Source: Tsukamurella sp. M9C
Lineage (GTDB): Bacteria > Actinomycetota > Actinomycetes > Mycobacteriales > Mycobacteriaceae
Assembly (NCBI RefSeq): GCF_020169415.1
Contig: NZ_JAIULG010000018.1
Location: 1-64,000, forward strand
DNA: 64,000 nt
Reading direction: 5' to 3'
Each line of letters opens with the position of its first letter. Position 1 is the stretch's first letter. Shown here one piece after another: positions 52,594 to 62,828 of this stretch. The notes below the pieces were generated by a model. The model was not told the DNA's origin and did not search any database. It was given only the letters and a program-made list of their open reading frames with translations. The position numbers were made by a program, and so were the translations under genes.

Positions 52594-53351
52594 CAGTGGC
52601 TCGCCCCCGGGGCGCGCAGGCGGCGCGCCGAGTACAGGTAGCTCTCCTCGAAGGCCTCCGCGTCCAACACCTTGCCGACGAAGATCACCGCGGTCTTCGT
52701 GATCCCCTCCGCCGCGAGGCGCTCCGGAAGCTCCGCGAGCCGGCAGCGGACGATCCGCTCGTCCTCGCGGCTGGCGAAGGCCACGACCGCCACGGGGCAA
52801 TCGGAGCCGTAGTGCGGCAGCAGGTCCTCGGTCAGCGCCTGCGCACGGTGCGCGGCGAGGTGCAGGGCCAGCGTCACCCCGGTGCGGGCCAGCGAGGCGA
52901 GGTCCTCCCCCGCGGGCATGTCCGTCGAGAGCGTCGAGACACGGGTGATGAGCAGCGACTGGCCGACGCCGGGCACCGTCAGCTCCCGGCCGAGCGCGGC
53001 GGAGGCGGCGGCGAAGGCGGGCACGCCGGGGACGATCTCGTACGGCACGCCGGCCGCGTCGAGCCGGCGGGCCTGCTCCGTGAACGCGGAGTACAGCGAG
53101 ATGTCGCCCGAGTGCAGGCGCGCCACGTCGAGACCCGCCTCATGCGCCGCGACCAGCTCGTCGACGATGTCCGGCAGCGGCATCCGCGCCGTGTCCACGA
53201 GCTTCGCATCGGGCGGGCACCGGTCCAGCATCTGCTGCGGCACGAGCGATCCCGCGTACAGGCAGACGGGGCAGCGCGCGAGCAGCTCCGCGCCGCGCAG
53301 CGTCAGCAGGTCCGGGGCGCCGGGACCGGCTCCGATGAAGTAGACGGTCAC
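52593..53351 (-). CDS. cobM: Precorrin-4 C11-methyltransferase CobM
   Basis: 252 residues: IGAGPGAPDLLTLRGAELL, CLYAGSLVPQQML, LHSGDISLYSA and VPGVPAFAAASAALG, the CobM/CbiF SAM-methylase pattern. GTG start overlaps the cobL stop (GTGA). Corresponds to Rv2071c. Confidence 0.95.
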   Translation of the reverse strand: MTVYFIGAGPGAPDLLTLRGAELLARCPVCLYAGSLVPQQMLDRCPPDAKLVDTARMPLPDIVDELVAAHEAGLDVARLHSGDISLYSAFTEQARRLDAAGVPYEIVPGVPAFAAASAALGRELTVPGVGQSLLITRVSTLSTDMPAGEDLASLARTGVTLALHLAAHRAQALTEDLLPHYGSDCPVAVVAFASREDERIVRCRLAELPERLAAEGITKTAVIFVGKVLDAEAFEESYLYSARRLRAPGASH

Positions 53352-54487
53352 GCATCACCTTTCACGAACACCCATTGCACGATCGGCCGGCGAGGCTGCC
53401 ACGCGGTGCCCCCACCCAGGGGCGCGAGGTCCGCGACGGTGCAGCTGCGCAGCTCGCCGCCGTACCGGGCCCGCAGCGCCGCGGCCAGGGCCTGGCCCTC
53501 GACGGTGACGGTGTTCGCCACGAGCCGCCCGCCCGCGGGCAGCACCCCGACGCACGCCGCGGCGAGGGTCTCGGTGAGGCCGCCGCCGACGAAGATCGCG
53601 TCGGGCATCGGCAGGTCCGCGGTGAGGTCCGCCGTGTCGCCGACGACCACCTCGACGGTCACGCCGGCCCGGGCCGCGTTGCGCGCCACCCGCTCGGCCC
53701 GGTCCGCACGCCGCTCGACGGCGACGACGGAGCCGCCGCCCTGCAGCGCCCAGGTGATCCCGACGGAACCCGAGCCCGCGCCGAAGTCCCAGATCCAGCC
53801 GGGCGTCGGGCGCAGGGCCGCCACCGTCATGGCGCGGACATCGGCCTTGGTGATCTGGCCGTCGTGCTCGAAGGCGAACTCCCCCGCCGGACCGGCCGGT
53901 TCGAGCGCGACCACGTTGAGGTCGTCGATGCGCAGGTTCTTCCGGAACGGGCGGACCTTCTCACGGGGGCCGCCGAGCTGCTCCAGGACCGTCGTCGTCG
54001 CGGCGAGGCCGGCGTCGCGCAGCAGTTCCGCGAGGAGCGCCGGCGTGGTGCCGGACTCGCTGAGGACGAGGGTCCGCCGCCCGTCGCGGACGGCGCGGAC
54101 GACCGGCGACGGGTCCCGCGCCACCGTGGAGACGACCGTGACCTCCTCTGCCGGCCAGCGCAGGCGGGCGCAGGCCAGCGCGAACGACGACAGGTGCGGG
54201 ATCACGTGCAGGTCGAGCTCGGGACGGCGCCGCGCGATGGTCGCGCCGACCCCGTAGAACATCGGGTCGCCGCTGGCCAGCACGTGCACCCCGTCGGCGA
54301 GGTCGTTGATCGCGGGCAGCAGCGGCGAGGGCCACGGCCGCGCGGCCCTCTCGGCCAGCTCCTTCGGCAGGAACTCGAGCTGCCGGGGCGCGCCGTGGAT
54401 GACGGTCGCGTCGAGCAGGGCGCGGCGCGCACCGTCGGTCAGCCCGGGCCAGCCGTCGGCGCCGATGCCGACCACGGTCACCGTCAT
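53348..54487 (-). CDS. cobL: Precorrin-6Y C5,15-methyltransferase (decarboxylating) CobL
   Basis: 379 residues, the full two-domain CobL: N-terminal tetrapyrrole methylase (VVGIGADGWPGLTDGARRAL, VLASGDPMFYGVGATIA) and C-terminal class-I methylase (WDFGAGSGSVGITWAL, FVGGGLTETLAAA) that also decarboxylates. ATG overlaps the upstream SDR stop. Corresponds to Rv2072c. Confidence 0.95.
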   Translation of the reverse strand: MTVTVVGIGADGWPGLTDGARRALLDATVIHGAPRQLEFLPKELAERAARPWPSPLLPAINDLADGVHVLASGDPMFYGVGATIARRRPELDLHVIPHLSSFALACARLRWPAEEVTVVSTVARDPSPVVRAVRDGRRTLVLSESGTTPALLAELLRDAGLAATTTVLEQLGGPREKVRPFRKNLRIDDLNVVALEPAGPAGEFAFEHDGQITKADVRAMTVAALRPTPGWIWDFGAGSGSVGITWALQGGGSVVAVERRADRAERVARNAARAGVTVEVVVGDTADLTADLPMPDAIFVGGGLTETLAAACVGVLPAGGRLVANTVTVEGQALAAALRARYGGELRSCTVADLAPLGGGTAWQPRRPIVQWVFVKGDA

Positions 54488-55269
54488 CGCGGCATCCGCC
54501 GCCAGACGGCCTGCGGGACGAACCGCAGCCCGGCGTACAGCGGGCGCAGCACCGGCGGGATCCAGACGACGCGGCGGCCGCGGCGCAGCGCGTGCACCGT
54601 CGCCTCGGCGACCTGGGGCGCGGTGCGACTGAACGGCGCGGGCTTCACCCCGGACGCCATGAGCTCGCGCGTCATCGCCCCGACGATGAATCCCGGGCGG
54701 GCGAGCAACACCTGGATCCCGCTGCCGTGCAACGAGTCGGTGAAGCCCTGCACGAAGCCGTCGAGGCCCGCCTTGGTGCTGCCGTAGACGAAGTTGGCCT
54801 TGCGCACCCGGACGCCGGCGACCGACGAGAAGGCGACGATGGCGCCCCGGCCGCCGTCCCGGTCGTCCTGGGCGCGCAGCAGCTTCGCCAGCCCCAGCAG
54901 GATGGACACCTGCGCCACGTAGTCGGTCTGCGCGATCTGGACGGCGTGCGTGGGATCGGCCTCGGCCCGGGCCTGGTCGCCGAGGATGCCGAAGGCGACG
55001 ACCGCGACGCCGATGCGGCCGAACCGGTCGGCCACCTCGTCCAGGAAGGCGGCGTGCCGCTCGGTGCGGTCCGCGTCGAACTCGATCGGGAAGACGCCGG
55101 TGGCGCCGACCTCGCGCAGCGCCGCGATCTGCTCGTCCAGATACTCCGAACGGCGGGCCGCGAGGATCACGTCGCGGCCCGGTGCGATGCGCCGCGCCAC
55201 CTCCAGGCCGACCTCGCTCCGGCCGCCCAGGAGGAGCACCGCGCCGTCGGGAATCCTGTCCGCACTCAC
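54484..55269 (-). CDS. SDR, DprE2/Rv2073c-like
   Basis: 261 residues: [17 protein letters not shown] (cofactor site), [38 protein letters not shown] (Ser-Tyr-Lys catalytic set) and the C-terminal membrane-near hydrophobic tail. This is strongly like DprE2, which reduces the decaprenyl-phosphate keto-sugar for arabinan synthesis; by position it is the Rv2073c paralogue rather than DprE2. Role unproven. Divergent from the F420 enzyme. Confidence 0.88.
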   Translation of the reverse strand: MSADRIPDGAVLLLGGRSEVGLEVARRIAPGRDVILAARRSEYLDEQIAALREVGATGVFPIEFDADRTERHAAFLDEVADRFGRIGVAVVAFGILGDQARAEADPTHAVQIAQTDYVAQVSILLGLAKLLRAQDDRDGGRGAIVAFSSVAGVRVRKANFVYGSTKAGLDGFVQGFTDSLHGSGIQVLLARPGFIVGAMTRELMASGVKPAPFSRTAPQVAEATVHALRRGRRVVWIPPVLRPLYAGLRFVPQAVWRRMPR

Positions 55270-55310
55270 CGGACCAGACTAGACGCGCGGCACCCCGCTA
55301 CCGTGACGGT

Positions 55311-55712
55311 GTGCCGAACGACCGCCCTGTCCTCAATCCCGACGCCTTCGCCTTCGTGACCGACCGTCACCTCGCGACGCTGAGCACCCTGCGCGCCGAC
55401 GGGACGCCGCACACCGTGGCGATCGCGTTCACCTACGACCCCGCGACCGGGGTCGCGCGCGTCATCACCTCCGGCGACAGCCAGAAGGCGCGCAACGCGG
55501 GCCGGGGCGGGTACGCCGCGCTGACCCAGGTCGACGGTGCCCGCTGGCTCACCCTGGAGGGGCCGGCGCGGGTCCTGACCGATGTGGAGTCGGTGCGCGA
55601 CGCCGAGGCCCGCTACTCGGTGCGCTACAAGCCGCCGCGGGAGAACCCGAAGCGCGTCGTGATCGAGATCGACGTGACCCGAGTTCTGGGATCGAGCACG
55701 CTCCGCGGTTGA
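55311..55712 (+). CDS. F420-dependent biliverdin-reductase-like PPOX protein
   Basis: 133 residues, split barrel: [53 protein letters not shown]. The position next to the SDR and cobL and the pattern match Rv2074, shown in mycobacteria to reduce biliverdin with F420. TACCGT lies 6-7 bases before the GTG start, so the message may be leaderless. Converges on the sugar porter. Confidence 0.85.
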   Translation: MPNDRPVLNPDAFAFVTDRHLATLSTLRADGTPHTVAIAFTYDPATGVARVITSGDSQKARNAGRGGYAALTQVDGARWLTLEGPARVLTDVESVRDAEARYSVRYKPPRENPKRVVIEIDVTRVLGSSTLRG

Positions 55713-55725
55713 CGGACGGGAGCGG

Positions 55726-57171
55726 CTACCGCGCGGGGATGTTCCCGTCCATGTCCTCCAGCGACTTGCCCTTGGTCTCGGGCACGAACCGGTAGACGAA
55801 GAAGAGCGACAGCAGCGCGAAGGTCGCGTACAGCCCGTAGGCCAGCGTGAGATTGCCCTCCATCTTCGGGAAGGTCACCGTGATGGCCCAGTTGGCCGCC
55901 CACTGCGCCGCCGCGGCCAGCGAGAGGGCCGCGCCGCGGATGCGGTTGGGGAACATCTCGCCCAGCAACACCCACACCACCGGGCCCCAGCTCACGCCGA
56001 AGAAGATCACGAACAGGTTCGCCGCGACGAGGGCGAGGACGCCCACCACGCCGGTGAGCGAGGGCTTACCGTCGACGATCTCCGCGGTGCTGAAGCAGAC
56101 CGCCATCGTTGCGAGCGAGAACGCCATGCCGATCGAGCCGATGAGCAGCAGGGGCCGGCGGCCGATCCGGTCCACCAGCATGATCGCGACGATGGTCACG
56201 ATGACGTTGACGATCGAGGTGAAGACGCTGATCAGGTTCGACTGCGACTCCTTGAAACCGACGGCCTGCCAGAGCATGTTCGAGTAGTAGAAGATCACGT
56301 TGATGCCCACGGCCTGCTGGAAGACCGACAGCAGCAGGCCGACCCAGACGATCGGGTAGATGCCGCCGCCGGGTCGGACCAGGTCGCGCCAGGAGTGCTT
56401 CTCCTCGCCCGCGAGGCTCTGCTCGATGCGGGTGACGGTGATGTCCATGTTCTTCTCGCCGAGCAGCATCGTGAGGACCTTCCGGGCCTCGGGGATGCGG
56501 TGCCGGGACACCAGGTAGCGCGGCGACTCGGGGATCATCGTCGACGCCACGCCGTAGACGATCGCGGGGATCGCCATCACCAGGAACATCCACCGCCACG
56601 CCTCCAGCCCGAACCAAAGGTCGTTCGACGCGCCGCCCGCGAGCGAGGCCAGCAGCCAGTCGACCAGCAGCGAGAGGAAGATGCCGAGCACGATCGCCAT
56701 CTGCTGCAGCGATCCCAGCCGTCCGCGGATCCGGGCCGGCGAGACCTCCGCGATGTACGCGGGCGCGATCACCGACGCCACGCCGACGCCGACGCCGCCG
56801 ACCACGCGGAACAGGATGAGTATCCAGGTGTGGGTGGCGAAGGCGCATCCGATGGCGCTGAGGAAGAACAGCACCGCCGCGACCTGCATGACGCGCAGGC
56901 GGCCGATCCGGTCCGCGATCCGGCCCGCCGTCATGGCGCCGGCGGCGGCGCCCAGCAGCGCGGACGCGACGGCGAAGCCGAGCGTGTAGCCGTGGATGTC
57001 GAACCGGCCCTCGATCGCCTTCGTCGCGCCGTTGATGACGGCGCTGTCGTAGCCGAAGAGGAGGCCGCCCATCGCGGCGACGATCGCGATCTGGACGACG
57101 CGGCTGCTGTTGCCCTCGCCCTCCTCGAAGATCGAAGGGCCATCGGCCGTGCTGCCGCCGCCGTGCGTCAT
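55726..57171 (-). CDS. Sugar-porter-family MFS transporter
   Basis: 481 residues, twelve helices with all sugar-porter signatures: GLLFGYDSAVING, GRIADRIGRLRVMQ, RVVGGVGVGVASVIAPAYIA, PESPRYLVSRHR, QQAVGINVIFYYS and PETKGKSLEDMD. Probably proton-coupled uptake of a hexose, pentose or polyol. It has no counterpart at this spot in the M. tuberculosis order. It lies 21 bp downstream of the M24 peptidase on the same strand. Confidence 0.93.
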   Translation of the reverse strand: MTHGGGSTADGPSIFEEGEGNSSRVVQIAIVAAMGGLLFGYDSAVINGATKAIEGRFDIHGYTLGFAVASALLGAAAGAMTAGRIADRIGRLRVMQVAAVLFFLSAIGCAFATHTWILILFRVVGGVGVGVASVIAPAYIAEVSPARIRGRLGSLQQMAIVLGIFLSLLVDWLLASLAGGASNDLWFGLEAWRWMFLVMAIPAIVYGVASTMIPESPRYLVSRHRIPEARKVLTMLLGEKNMDITVTRIEQSLAGEEKHSWRDLVRPGGGIYPIVWVGLLLSVFQQAVGINVIFYYSNMLWQAVGFKESQSNLISVFTSIVNVIVTIVAIMLVDRIGRRPLLLIGSIGMAFSLATMAVCFSTAEIVDGKPSLTGVVGVLALVAANLFVIFFGVSWGPVVWVLLGEMFPNRIRGAALSLAAAAQWAANWAITVTFPKMEGNLTLAYGLYATFALLSLFFVYRFVPETKGKSLEDMDGNIPAR

Positions 57172-57192
57172 GATGCCTCCGGTGTGTAGCTC

Positions 57193-58317
57193 CTAGAGGA
57201 TCGTCAAGCTGTGGGGCCGGGTGTTCACGCTCTCGCAGCCGTCCTCGGTGACGATGACGATATCCTCGATCCGCGCTCCCCACCGGCCACTGAAGTAGAT
57301 TCCCGGCTCGATCGAGAAGGCCATGCCCGGTTCGACCGGAATGTCGTTGCCCGCAACGATGTAGGGCTCCTCGTGGACGGACAGTCCGATGCCGTGCCCG
57401 GTTCGGTGCAGGAAGTACTCCCCCAGGCCCGCGCCGGCGAGCAGGTCCCGGCCCGCGGCGTCGATCGCCTCGGCGCTCACACCTGGCCGCACCGCCTCGA
57501 CGGAGGCGCGCTGCGCCCGCTCCAGCAGCGCGTACTGCTCGGCGACCTCCGCCGCCGGCTCGCCCATCGCGTAGGTGCGCGTGCAGTCGGAGTTGTAGCC
57601 CGACGCCAGCGGGCCGCCGATGTCGACGACCACGATGTCGCCCGCCTCGACGACGCGGTCCGAGACCTCGTGGTGCGGATCGGCGCCGTGCGGGCCCGAG
57701 CCGACGATGATGAACGCGGCCTCGGTGTGCCCCTCCTCGACGATGGCGGCCGCGATGTCGTCGGCCACCTCGCGCTCCGTGCGCCCGACCTTGAGGAAGT
57801 CGCCGACCCGGGCGTGCACGCGGTCGATCGCGGCGCCCGCGGCCCGCAGCTCGTCGAGCTCCGCCGAGTCCTTGATCATCCGCAGCCGGCGCAGCACGCC
57901 GGTCGCCAGGCCCACGCTCAGGCCCCGGTCCAGCAGCGGCACCAGGTGCAACGCGGGCACGGCGTCGGCGACGGCCACCGTCGACGCCCCGGAGAGGAGG
58001 CCGAGGACGAGGGCGTACGGGTCGTCACCGTCGACCCAGTCGTGGATGGTGAGCTCGACCCCGGCCGCGCCGAGTCCGGGTACCGAGGAGTCCTTGAGGA
58101 TCGCGAGCTCGAGGCGCGGGACCACCAGGCCGAAGCCGGCGTCGGTGATCACGAGGGCGGTGAGGCGCTCGAAGGACTCGCTGACGATGCCGGTGAGGTA
58201 CGCGAGATCGGGCCCGGGCGTGATGACGAGCGGGGTGCCCACCGCGGTCGCGAGCTGCTGGGCCCGGGTGAGACGGGTCGCGTACACCGAGGCGGGAAAG
58301 GACTGGGGGTTACTCAT
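57193..58317 (-). CDS. M24-family Xaa-Pro dipeptidase/aminopeptidase
   Basis: 374 residues. The creatinase-like N-domain is followed by a pita-bread domain with the five metal ligands visible: Asp in VVVDIGGP, Asp in NSDCTRTY, His in RTGHGIGLSVHEEP, Glu in SIEPGIY and Glu in ARIEDIV. It cleaves dipeptides with C-terminal Pro. Corresponds to PepE, Rv2089c. Divergent from the exonuclease with 17 bp between starts. Confidence 0.92.
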   Translation of the reverse strand: MSNPQSFPASVYATRLTRAQQLATAVGTPLVITPGPDLAYLTGIVSESFERLTALVITDAGFGLVVPRLELAILKDSSVPGLGAAGVELTIHDWVDGDDPYALVLGLLSGASTVAVADAVPALHLVPLLDRGLSVGLATGVLRRLRMIKDSAELDELRAAGAAIDRVHARVGDFLKVGRTEREVADDIAAAIVEEGHTEAAFIIVGSGPHGADPHHEVSDRVVEAGDIVVVDIGGPLASGYNSDCTRTYAMGEPAAEVAEQYALLERAQRASVEAVRPGVSAEAIDAAGRDLLAGAGLGEYFLHRTGHGIGLSVHEEPYIVAGNDIPVEPGMAFSIEPGIYFSGRWGARIEDIVIVTEDGCESVNTRPHSLTIL

Positions 58318-58334
58318 GATCCGATTGTGACACG

Positions 58335-59288
58335 ATGATTCCCGTGACGAACGACGCGCGCCCACTGATGCTGCTCGACTCCGCCGGGCTCTGGTTCCGG
58401 GCCTTCTACGCGATCCCCGACAAGGTGAAGGCCGACGACGGCCGCTCGGTGAACGCGCTGCGCGGCTTCCTTGACATGACCTCGCAGCTGATCACCACGC
58501 ATCGGCCCGGACGGCTCGTGGCGTGCCTCGACCTGGACTGGCGCCCCGCCTTCCGCGTGGAGCTGCTCCCCACCTACAAGACCCATCGCGTGGCGGAGGA
58601 GGGCGACGGCAGCGCCGAGGAGGTGCCCGACACCCTCTCGCCCCAGGTGGACATGATCCTCGAAGTCCTCGACGCCGTCGGGATCGCCACGGGCGGCGCC
58701 GTCGGCCTGGAGGCGGACGACGTGCTCGGCACCCTGGCCGCGCGCGAGCAGAACGACCCGGTCATCGTGGTCTCGGGTGACCGCGACCTGCTGCAGGTGG
58801 CCGACGACACCGCGCCCGGCGTGCGGTGCCTGTACATCGGCCGCGGCATCGCCAAGGCCGAGATGTTCGGGCCGGCCGAGGTGGCGGAGAAGTACGGCCT
58901 GCCCCTGGACCGCGCCGGGGAGGCCTACGCGGAGCTCGCGCTGCTGCGCGGCGACCCGTCCGACGGGCTGCCCGGCGTGCCCGGCATCGGCGAGAAGACG
59001 GCCTCCAAGCTGTTGCTGGAGTACGGCTCCCTCGCGGCGATCCGCGAGGCCGCGGCGCGGACCCCGTCGCCGCTGGCCGCCCGGGCGGCGACGTCGATCG
59101 CCGTGTCGGCGGACTACCTCGACGCCGCCTGGGACGTGGTCTGGGTGCAGCGCGACGCGGACGTCGCGCTGTCGGGATCCGATGCGATGCCCCGGGAAGC
59201 ACGCGATCCGCAGCGCCTGGCCGAACTGGCCGAGGAACTGCGGATCGGAGCGCAGGTGGAGCGCCTGCTCGCCGCCCTCGCGGGCTGA
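58335..59288 (+). CDS. 5'-3' exonuclease (FEN/PolA N-domain type)
   Basis: 317 residues, stand-alone relative of the PolA 5'-nuclease domain: [48 protein letters not shown], and the helix-hairpin-helix [18 protein letters not shown]. It removes flaps or RNA ends in replication and repair; corresponds to Rv2090. A hairpin follows, shared with the convergent DUF4333 gene. GTG 58344 is a second start option. Confidence 0.92.
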   Translation: MIPVTNDARPLMLLDSAGLWFRAFYAIPDKVKADDGRSVNALRGFLDMTSQLITTHRPGRLVACLDLDWRPAFRVELLPTYKTHRVAEEGDGSAEEVPDTLSPQVDMILEVLDAVGIATGGAVGLEADDVLGTLAAREQNDPVIVVSGDRDLLQVADDTAPGVRCLYIGRGIAKAEMFGPAEVAEKYGLPLDRAGEAYAELALLRGDPSDGLPGVPGIGEKTASKLLLEYGSLAAIREAAARTPSPLAARAATSIAVSADYLDAAWDVVWVQRDADVALSGSDAMPREARDPQRLAELAEELRIGAQVERLLAALAG

Positions 59289-59294
59289 CCGAAC

Positions 59295-59319
59295 GGCCCG
59301 CGGAGAATCCCCGCGGGCC
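59295..59319. terminator. Hairpin between exonuclease and DUF4333 genes
   Basis: GGCCCGCGG (59295-59303) pairs with CCGCGGGCC (59311-59319), 9 bp, 7-nt loop; it can act in both directions for the convergent genes. Confidence 0.8.
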
Positions 59320-59326
59320 ACCGGTA

Positions 59327-60007
59327 TCAGGAGGGCGCGCCCACCTGGTACTTGCCGTTGTCGTCGAGCACCTTGACCTCGACGGTCTTCTGCTTGCCGC
59401 CGATGGTGGCGCTGCAGGTGAAGGTCTCGCCGGTCTTGACCTTGACGCCGTCGGTCTTGCAGTCGACGTCCTTGGTGTCGGTCTCGTTGTAGCTGTCGTT
59501 GAGGACCTTCGTCACGCCTTCGTTGACCTTGGCGTTGTCGAACTTCTTGCCGAAGAAGGCGCCGGTCAGCCAGCCCACCAGGACGACGATCGCCACGATC
59601 GCGATGATCGCCGCGGCGGCGATACCGACGACGAGGCCGGTCCTCGACTTCTTGGGGCCGCCCAGGCCGGGCTGCCCCGGCTGGCCGAACTGCTGCCCGA
59701 ACTGCTGGCCCGCGAACTGCGCGGGCTGGCCGGGCTGCTGGCCGAACTGGTCCTGCCCGAACTGCGGGGGCTGCTGCGGCTGCGGCTGCTGGTAGCCACC
59801 GCCGAACTGCTGGCCCTGCGGCTGCGGCGGCTGCTGGCCCCACTGGCCCTGGTACTGCGGCGAGATCTGGGTCTGATCACCCGCCGGCGCGCCGAAGCCC
59901 TGCTGGCCGTACTGCGGTGCGATCTGGGTCTGATCCTGCGGCTGCTGCTGGCCGGGCTGCTGCCAGCCCTGCTGCGCCCACTGGTTCGGATCCTGCGGGT
60001 TGCTCAT
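59327..60007 (-). CDS. DUF4333 membrane protein with Gln/Pro/Gly-rich arm
   Basis: 226 residues. A Q/P/G-rich cytosolic arm (1-115, with DQTQIAPQYGQQGFG and DQTQISPQYQGQW repeats), one membrane helix (LVVGIAAAAIIAIVAIVVLVGW), and an exported DUF4333 domain with Cys pair (VDCKTDGVKV, FTCSATIG). The family is common in mycolic-acid bacteria; related to Rv2091c. Function unknown. Confidence 0.85.
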   Translation of the reverse strand: MSNPQDPNQWAQQGWQQPGQQQPQDQTQIAPQYGQQGFGAPAGDQTQISPQYQGQWGQQPPQPQGQQFGGGYQQPQPQQPPQFGQDQFGQQPGQPAQFAGQQFGQQFGQPGQPGLGGPKKSRTGLVVGIAAAAIIAIVAIVVLVGWLTGAFFGKKFDNAKVNEGVTKVLNDSYNETDTKDVDCKTDGVKVKTGETFTCSATIGGKQKTVEVKVLDDNGKYQVGAPS

Positions 60008-60077
60008 GTGTCCACTCCTCCCCTGTCGCCGGCCGACGGCCCGCGACGTACGCCTCTTCGGTCAAGATACCCGATCA

Positions 60078-62828
60078 TCAGCCCGATTCCGCGACGACGC
60101 CGCGCCGGACGGCTGCGATCGCAGCGGTGGCGACGGTCGCCAACCCCGGGCGGGTGTCGAACGAGGTCTGCTTGATCTGATCGAGCAGGTCGATCACCTG
60201 CCGGCACCAGCGGACGAAGTCTCCCGCGGGCAGAGGCCGGCCGCGCTCGCCCGCCGCCAGCAGCACCGCGGCGAGGGTTCCGCCCGCGGCCCACTGGTGC
60301 ATGGGCGCGACGAAACCGATGTCGGGTTCCCGGCTGGGCTCCAGGCGGTGCGCGGCCTCGGCGGAGACGATGTCGGTCCACCGGTCGGCGATTTCGCGGA
60401 CGGCGGAGCGGATCGCGCCGGGCACCTTCTCGCCGGTGAGGAGCATGCCGCCGCGTTCGCCGCGGGACTCGAAGACGAGCGCGCTGACCACCGCGGCCAG
60501 CCCTGCCGGGTCGAGGCCGTCGAAGACGCCGTCCTCGATGCACTCGCACACGAGCAGATCGGACTCGCTGTAGACCCGGGCCAGGCGGTGCCCGGCCTCC
60601 GTGAGCTCGGACTCCCCGTCGACGGTCTCGATGTACCCGCGATCCCCGAGCAGCGCGACGATCCGCTCGAACGTCACAGCGAGAGAGGAGGTGGTGGCGC
60701 GGACTGTCGCCGCCGACGCCGTGACCTCGCGCTCGAGCCGGGCGTAGCGCTCGGCGAGCCGGTCCAGCTCGGGGGCGCGCTGCCCGGTGTGCGCGGGATG
60801 CGCCCGCATCCTGGCGCGCAGGTCCGCGAGCTGCGTGTCGGACGCGGCGGGGCGCGCCGCCTTCGCCTGCTGCCGCGGCGCGGAGATGTTGCTGTTGCGG
60901 AGCGTGGACGCCAGGTCGCGCTTGCCGCGGCCCGAGCGGTAGTCGGCGTTCTTCGGCACCCGGAGCGTGCCGAGAACCGCCACATCGCCCACGAAGTCGG
61001 AGGCGCCGACGCGGCCCGACCAGCTGCTCTCGGTCACCACCACCGGCTTGGGGTCGCGCCGGTCGCCGGACGGCTCCACGACGAGGGCGAGGCCGCGGCG
61101 GCGGCCACCGGTCACGGCGATGACGTCGCCGCGGCGCAGCTCCGCGAGCGCGGTGGCCGCCCCGTCGTGCCGGTCGGCGAGGTGTTCGCGGCGCAACGAC
61201 CGCTCCCGGGCGCGCACGGCCTCCCGCAGCCGCACGTACTCGAGGTAGTCGGCGCCGCCGGCGGCCTCGGTGATCTGGGCGCTGAGGATCGCCAGCTCCT
61301 TCTCCCCGCGCTCGACGCGCTTGGCCAGCCCGACGACGGACCGGTCGGCCTGGAACTGGGCGAAGCTGGCCTCGAGCAGCCGCTCGGCGCCGACGCGGCC
61401 GAGGCGGTCGAGCAGGTTGATCGACATGTTGTAGCCGGGCGAGAACGAGCTGACCAGCGGGAACGTGCGCGCCCCGGCGAGCCCGGCCACCTCCTGCGGG
61501 CGCACGCCGGTCTGCCAGAGCACCACGGCGTGGCCCTCGATGTCGATGCCGCGGCGGCCGGCGCGGCCCGTGAGCTGCGTGTACTCGCCGGGCGTGAGCT
61601 CGACGTGCGACTCGCCGTTGTACTTGACCAGGCGTTCCAGCACGACGGTGCGCGCGGGCATGTTGATACCGAGGGCCAGGGTCTCCGTGGCGAAGACCGC
61701 CCGCACCAGACCCTTGACGAAGAGCTCCTCGACCGCGTGTCGGAAGGCGGGGAGCATGCCGGCGTGGTGCGCCGCGAAGCCGCGGAGCAGCGCGGCGCGC
61801 CACTCCTCGTACCCGAGCAGGTCGAGATCGGCGGGCGCGAACTCGGCGACGTGCTTGTCGACGATGCGCCCGATCTCGTCGGCCTGCGCCTGGTCCGTGA
61901 GCACGACGGGCGACCGGAGGCACTGGGTCAGCGCCTGCTCGCAACCGGAGCGGGAGAAGACGAAGGTGATGGCCGGCAGCAGGCCCTCGGCGTCGAGCAG
62001 CGCGATGACGTCGGGGCGCGGGATCGGCCGGCGGGTAGCTTGCGTGCGGCCCCGGCCGCCGGTACGCCGCCCGGTGCGGCTGTTGATGCCGGGCTCGAAG
62101 CTGCGGTCCAGCGATTCCCGCTGCTTGACGTAGCGCACCAGGTCGGCGTCGAGGACCAGGTTCTTCTGCCCGGACTCCTGGGCGGTGCGCAGGGCCTTGG
62201 TGTCGAACAGGTCGAAGAGCCGCCGGCCCACGAGCATGTGCTGCCACAGCGGCACCGGCCGGTGCTCGTCGACGATCACCTCGGTGCTGCCGCGGACCTC
62301 GGTGATCCACGCGCCGAACTCCTCGGCGTTGGAGACCGTCGCGGAGAGGCTGACCAAACGCACCTCCTGGGGGAGGTGCAGGATCACCTCCTCCCACACC
62401 GCGCCGCGGAACCGGTCCGCGAGGTAGTGCACCTCGTCCATCACCACGTGGCTCAGGCCGTCGAGGGTGGTCGAGTTCGCGTAGAGCATGTTCCGCAGCA
62501 CCTCGGTGGTCATCACGACCACCGGCGCGGAGGAGTTGATCGCGGTGTCGCCCGTCAGCAGCCCGACGTTGTGCGCGCCGTAGCGGGCGGTCAGCTCGGC
62601 GTGCTTCTGGTTCGACAGCGCCTTGATCGGCGTCGTGTAGAAGCACTTGGTGCCGCCGGCCAGGGCGAGGTGGACGGCGAACTCGCCGACCACGGTCTTG
62701 CCCGCGCCCGTCGGGGCGCACACGAGCACGCCGCGGCCCTGTTCGAGCGCGCGGCAGCCCTGGACCTGGAACGGGTCGAGGGTGAACTCGAGGGCTGCGG
62801 TGAAGCTGTCGAACTCAGAGGACGTCAT
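60078..62828 (-). CDS. helY: DEAD/DEAH helicase HelY (Ski2/Mtr4-like)
   Basis: 916 residues: Walker A APTGAGKT (38-45), DEVH box (131-134), SLSATVSNAEEFG, and motif VI text LTGRAGRRGID. The C-terminal winged-helix and DSHCT domain end near IDLLDQIK. An Mtr4/Ski2-like RNA (or DNA) helicase of actinobacteria; corresponds to Rv2092c. The start overlaps the tatC end by 14 bp, so it is read from the tatA-tatC transcript. Confidence 0.95.
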   Translation of the reverse strand: MTSSEFDSFTAALEFTLDPFQVQGCRALEQGRGVLVCAPTGAGKTVVGEFAVHLALAGGTKCFYTTPIKALSNQKHAELTARYGAHNVGLLTGDTAINSSAPVVVMTTEVLRNMLYANSTTLDGLSHVVMDEVHYLADRFRGAVWEEVILHLPQEVRLVSLSATVSNAEEFGAWITEVRGSTEVIVDEHRPVPLWQHMLVGRRLFDLFDTKALRTAQESGQKNLVLDADLVRYVKQRESLDRSFEPGINSRTGRRTGGRGRTQATRRPIPRPDVIALLDAEGLLPAITFVFSRSGCEQALTQCLRSPVVLTDQAQADEIGRIVDKHVAEFAPADLDLLGYEEWRAALLRGFAAHHAGMLPAFRHAVEELFVKGLVRAVFATETLALGINMPARTVVLERLVKYNGESHVELTPGEYTQLTGRAGRRGIDIEGHAVVLWQTGVRPQEVAGLAGARTFPLVSSFSPGYNMSINLLDRLGRVGAERLLEASFAQFQADRSVVGLAKRVERGEKELAILSAQITEAAGGADYLEYVRLREAVRARERSLRREHLADRHDGAATALAELRRGDVIAVTGGRRRGLALVVEPSGDRRDPKPVVVTESSWSGRVGASDFVGDVAVLGTLRVPKNADYRSGRGKRDLASTLRNSNISAPRQQAKAARPAASDTQLADLRARMRAHPAHTGQRAPELDRLAERYARLEREVTASAATVRATTSSLAVTFERIVALLGDRGYIETVDGESELTEAGHRLARVYSESDLLVCECIEDGVFDGLDPAGLAAVVSALVFESRGERGGMLLTGEKVPGAIRSAVREIADRWTDIVSAEAAHRLEPSREPDIGFVAPMHQWAAGGTLAAVLLAAGERGRPLPAGDFVRWCRQVIDLLDQIKQTSFDTRPGLATVATAAIAAVRRGVVAESG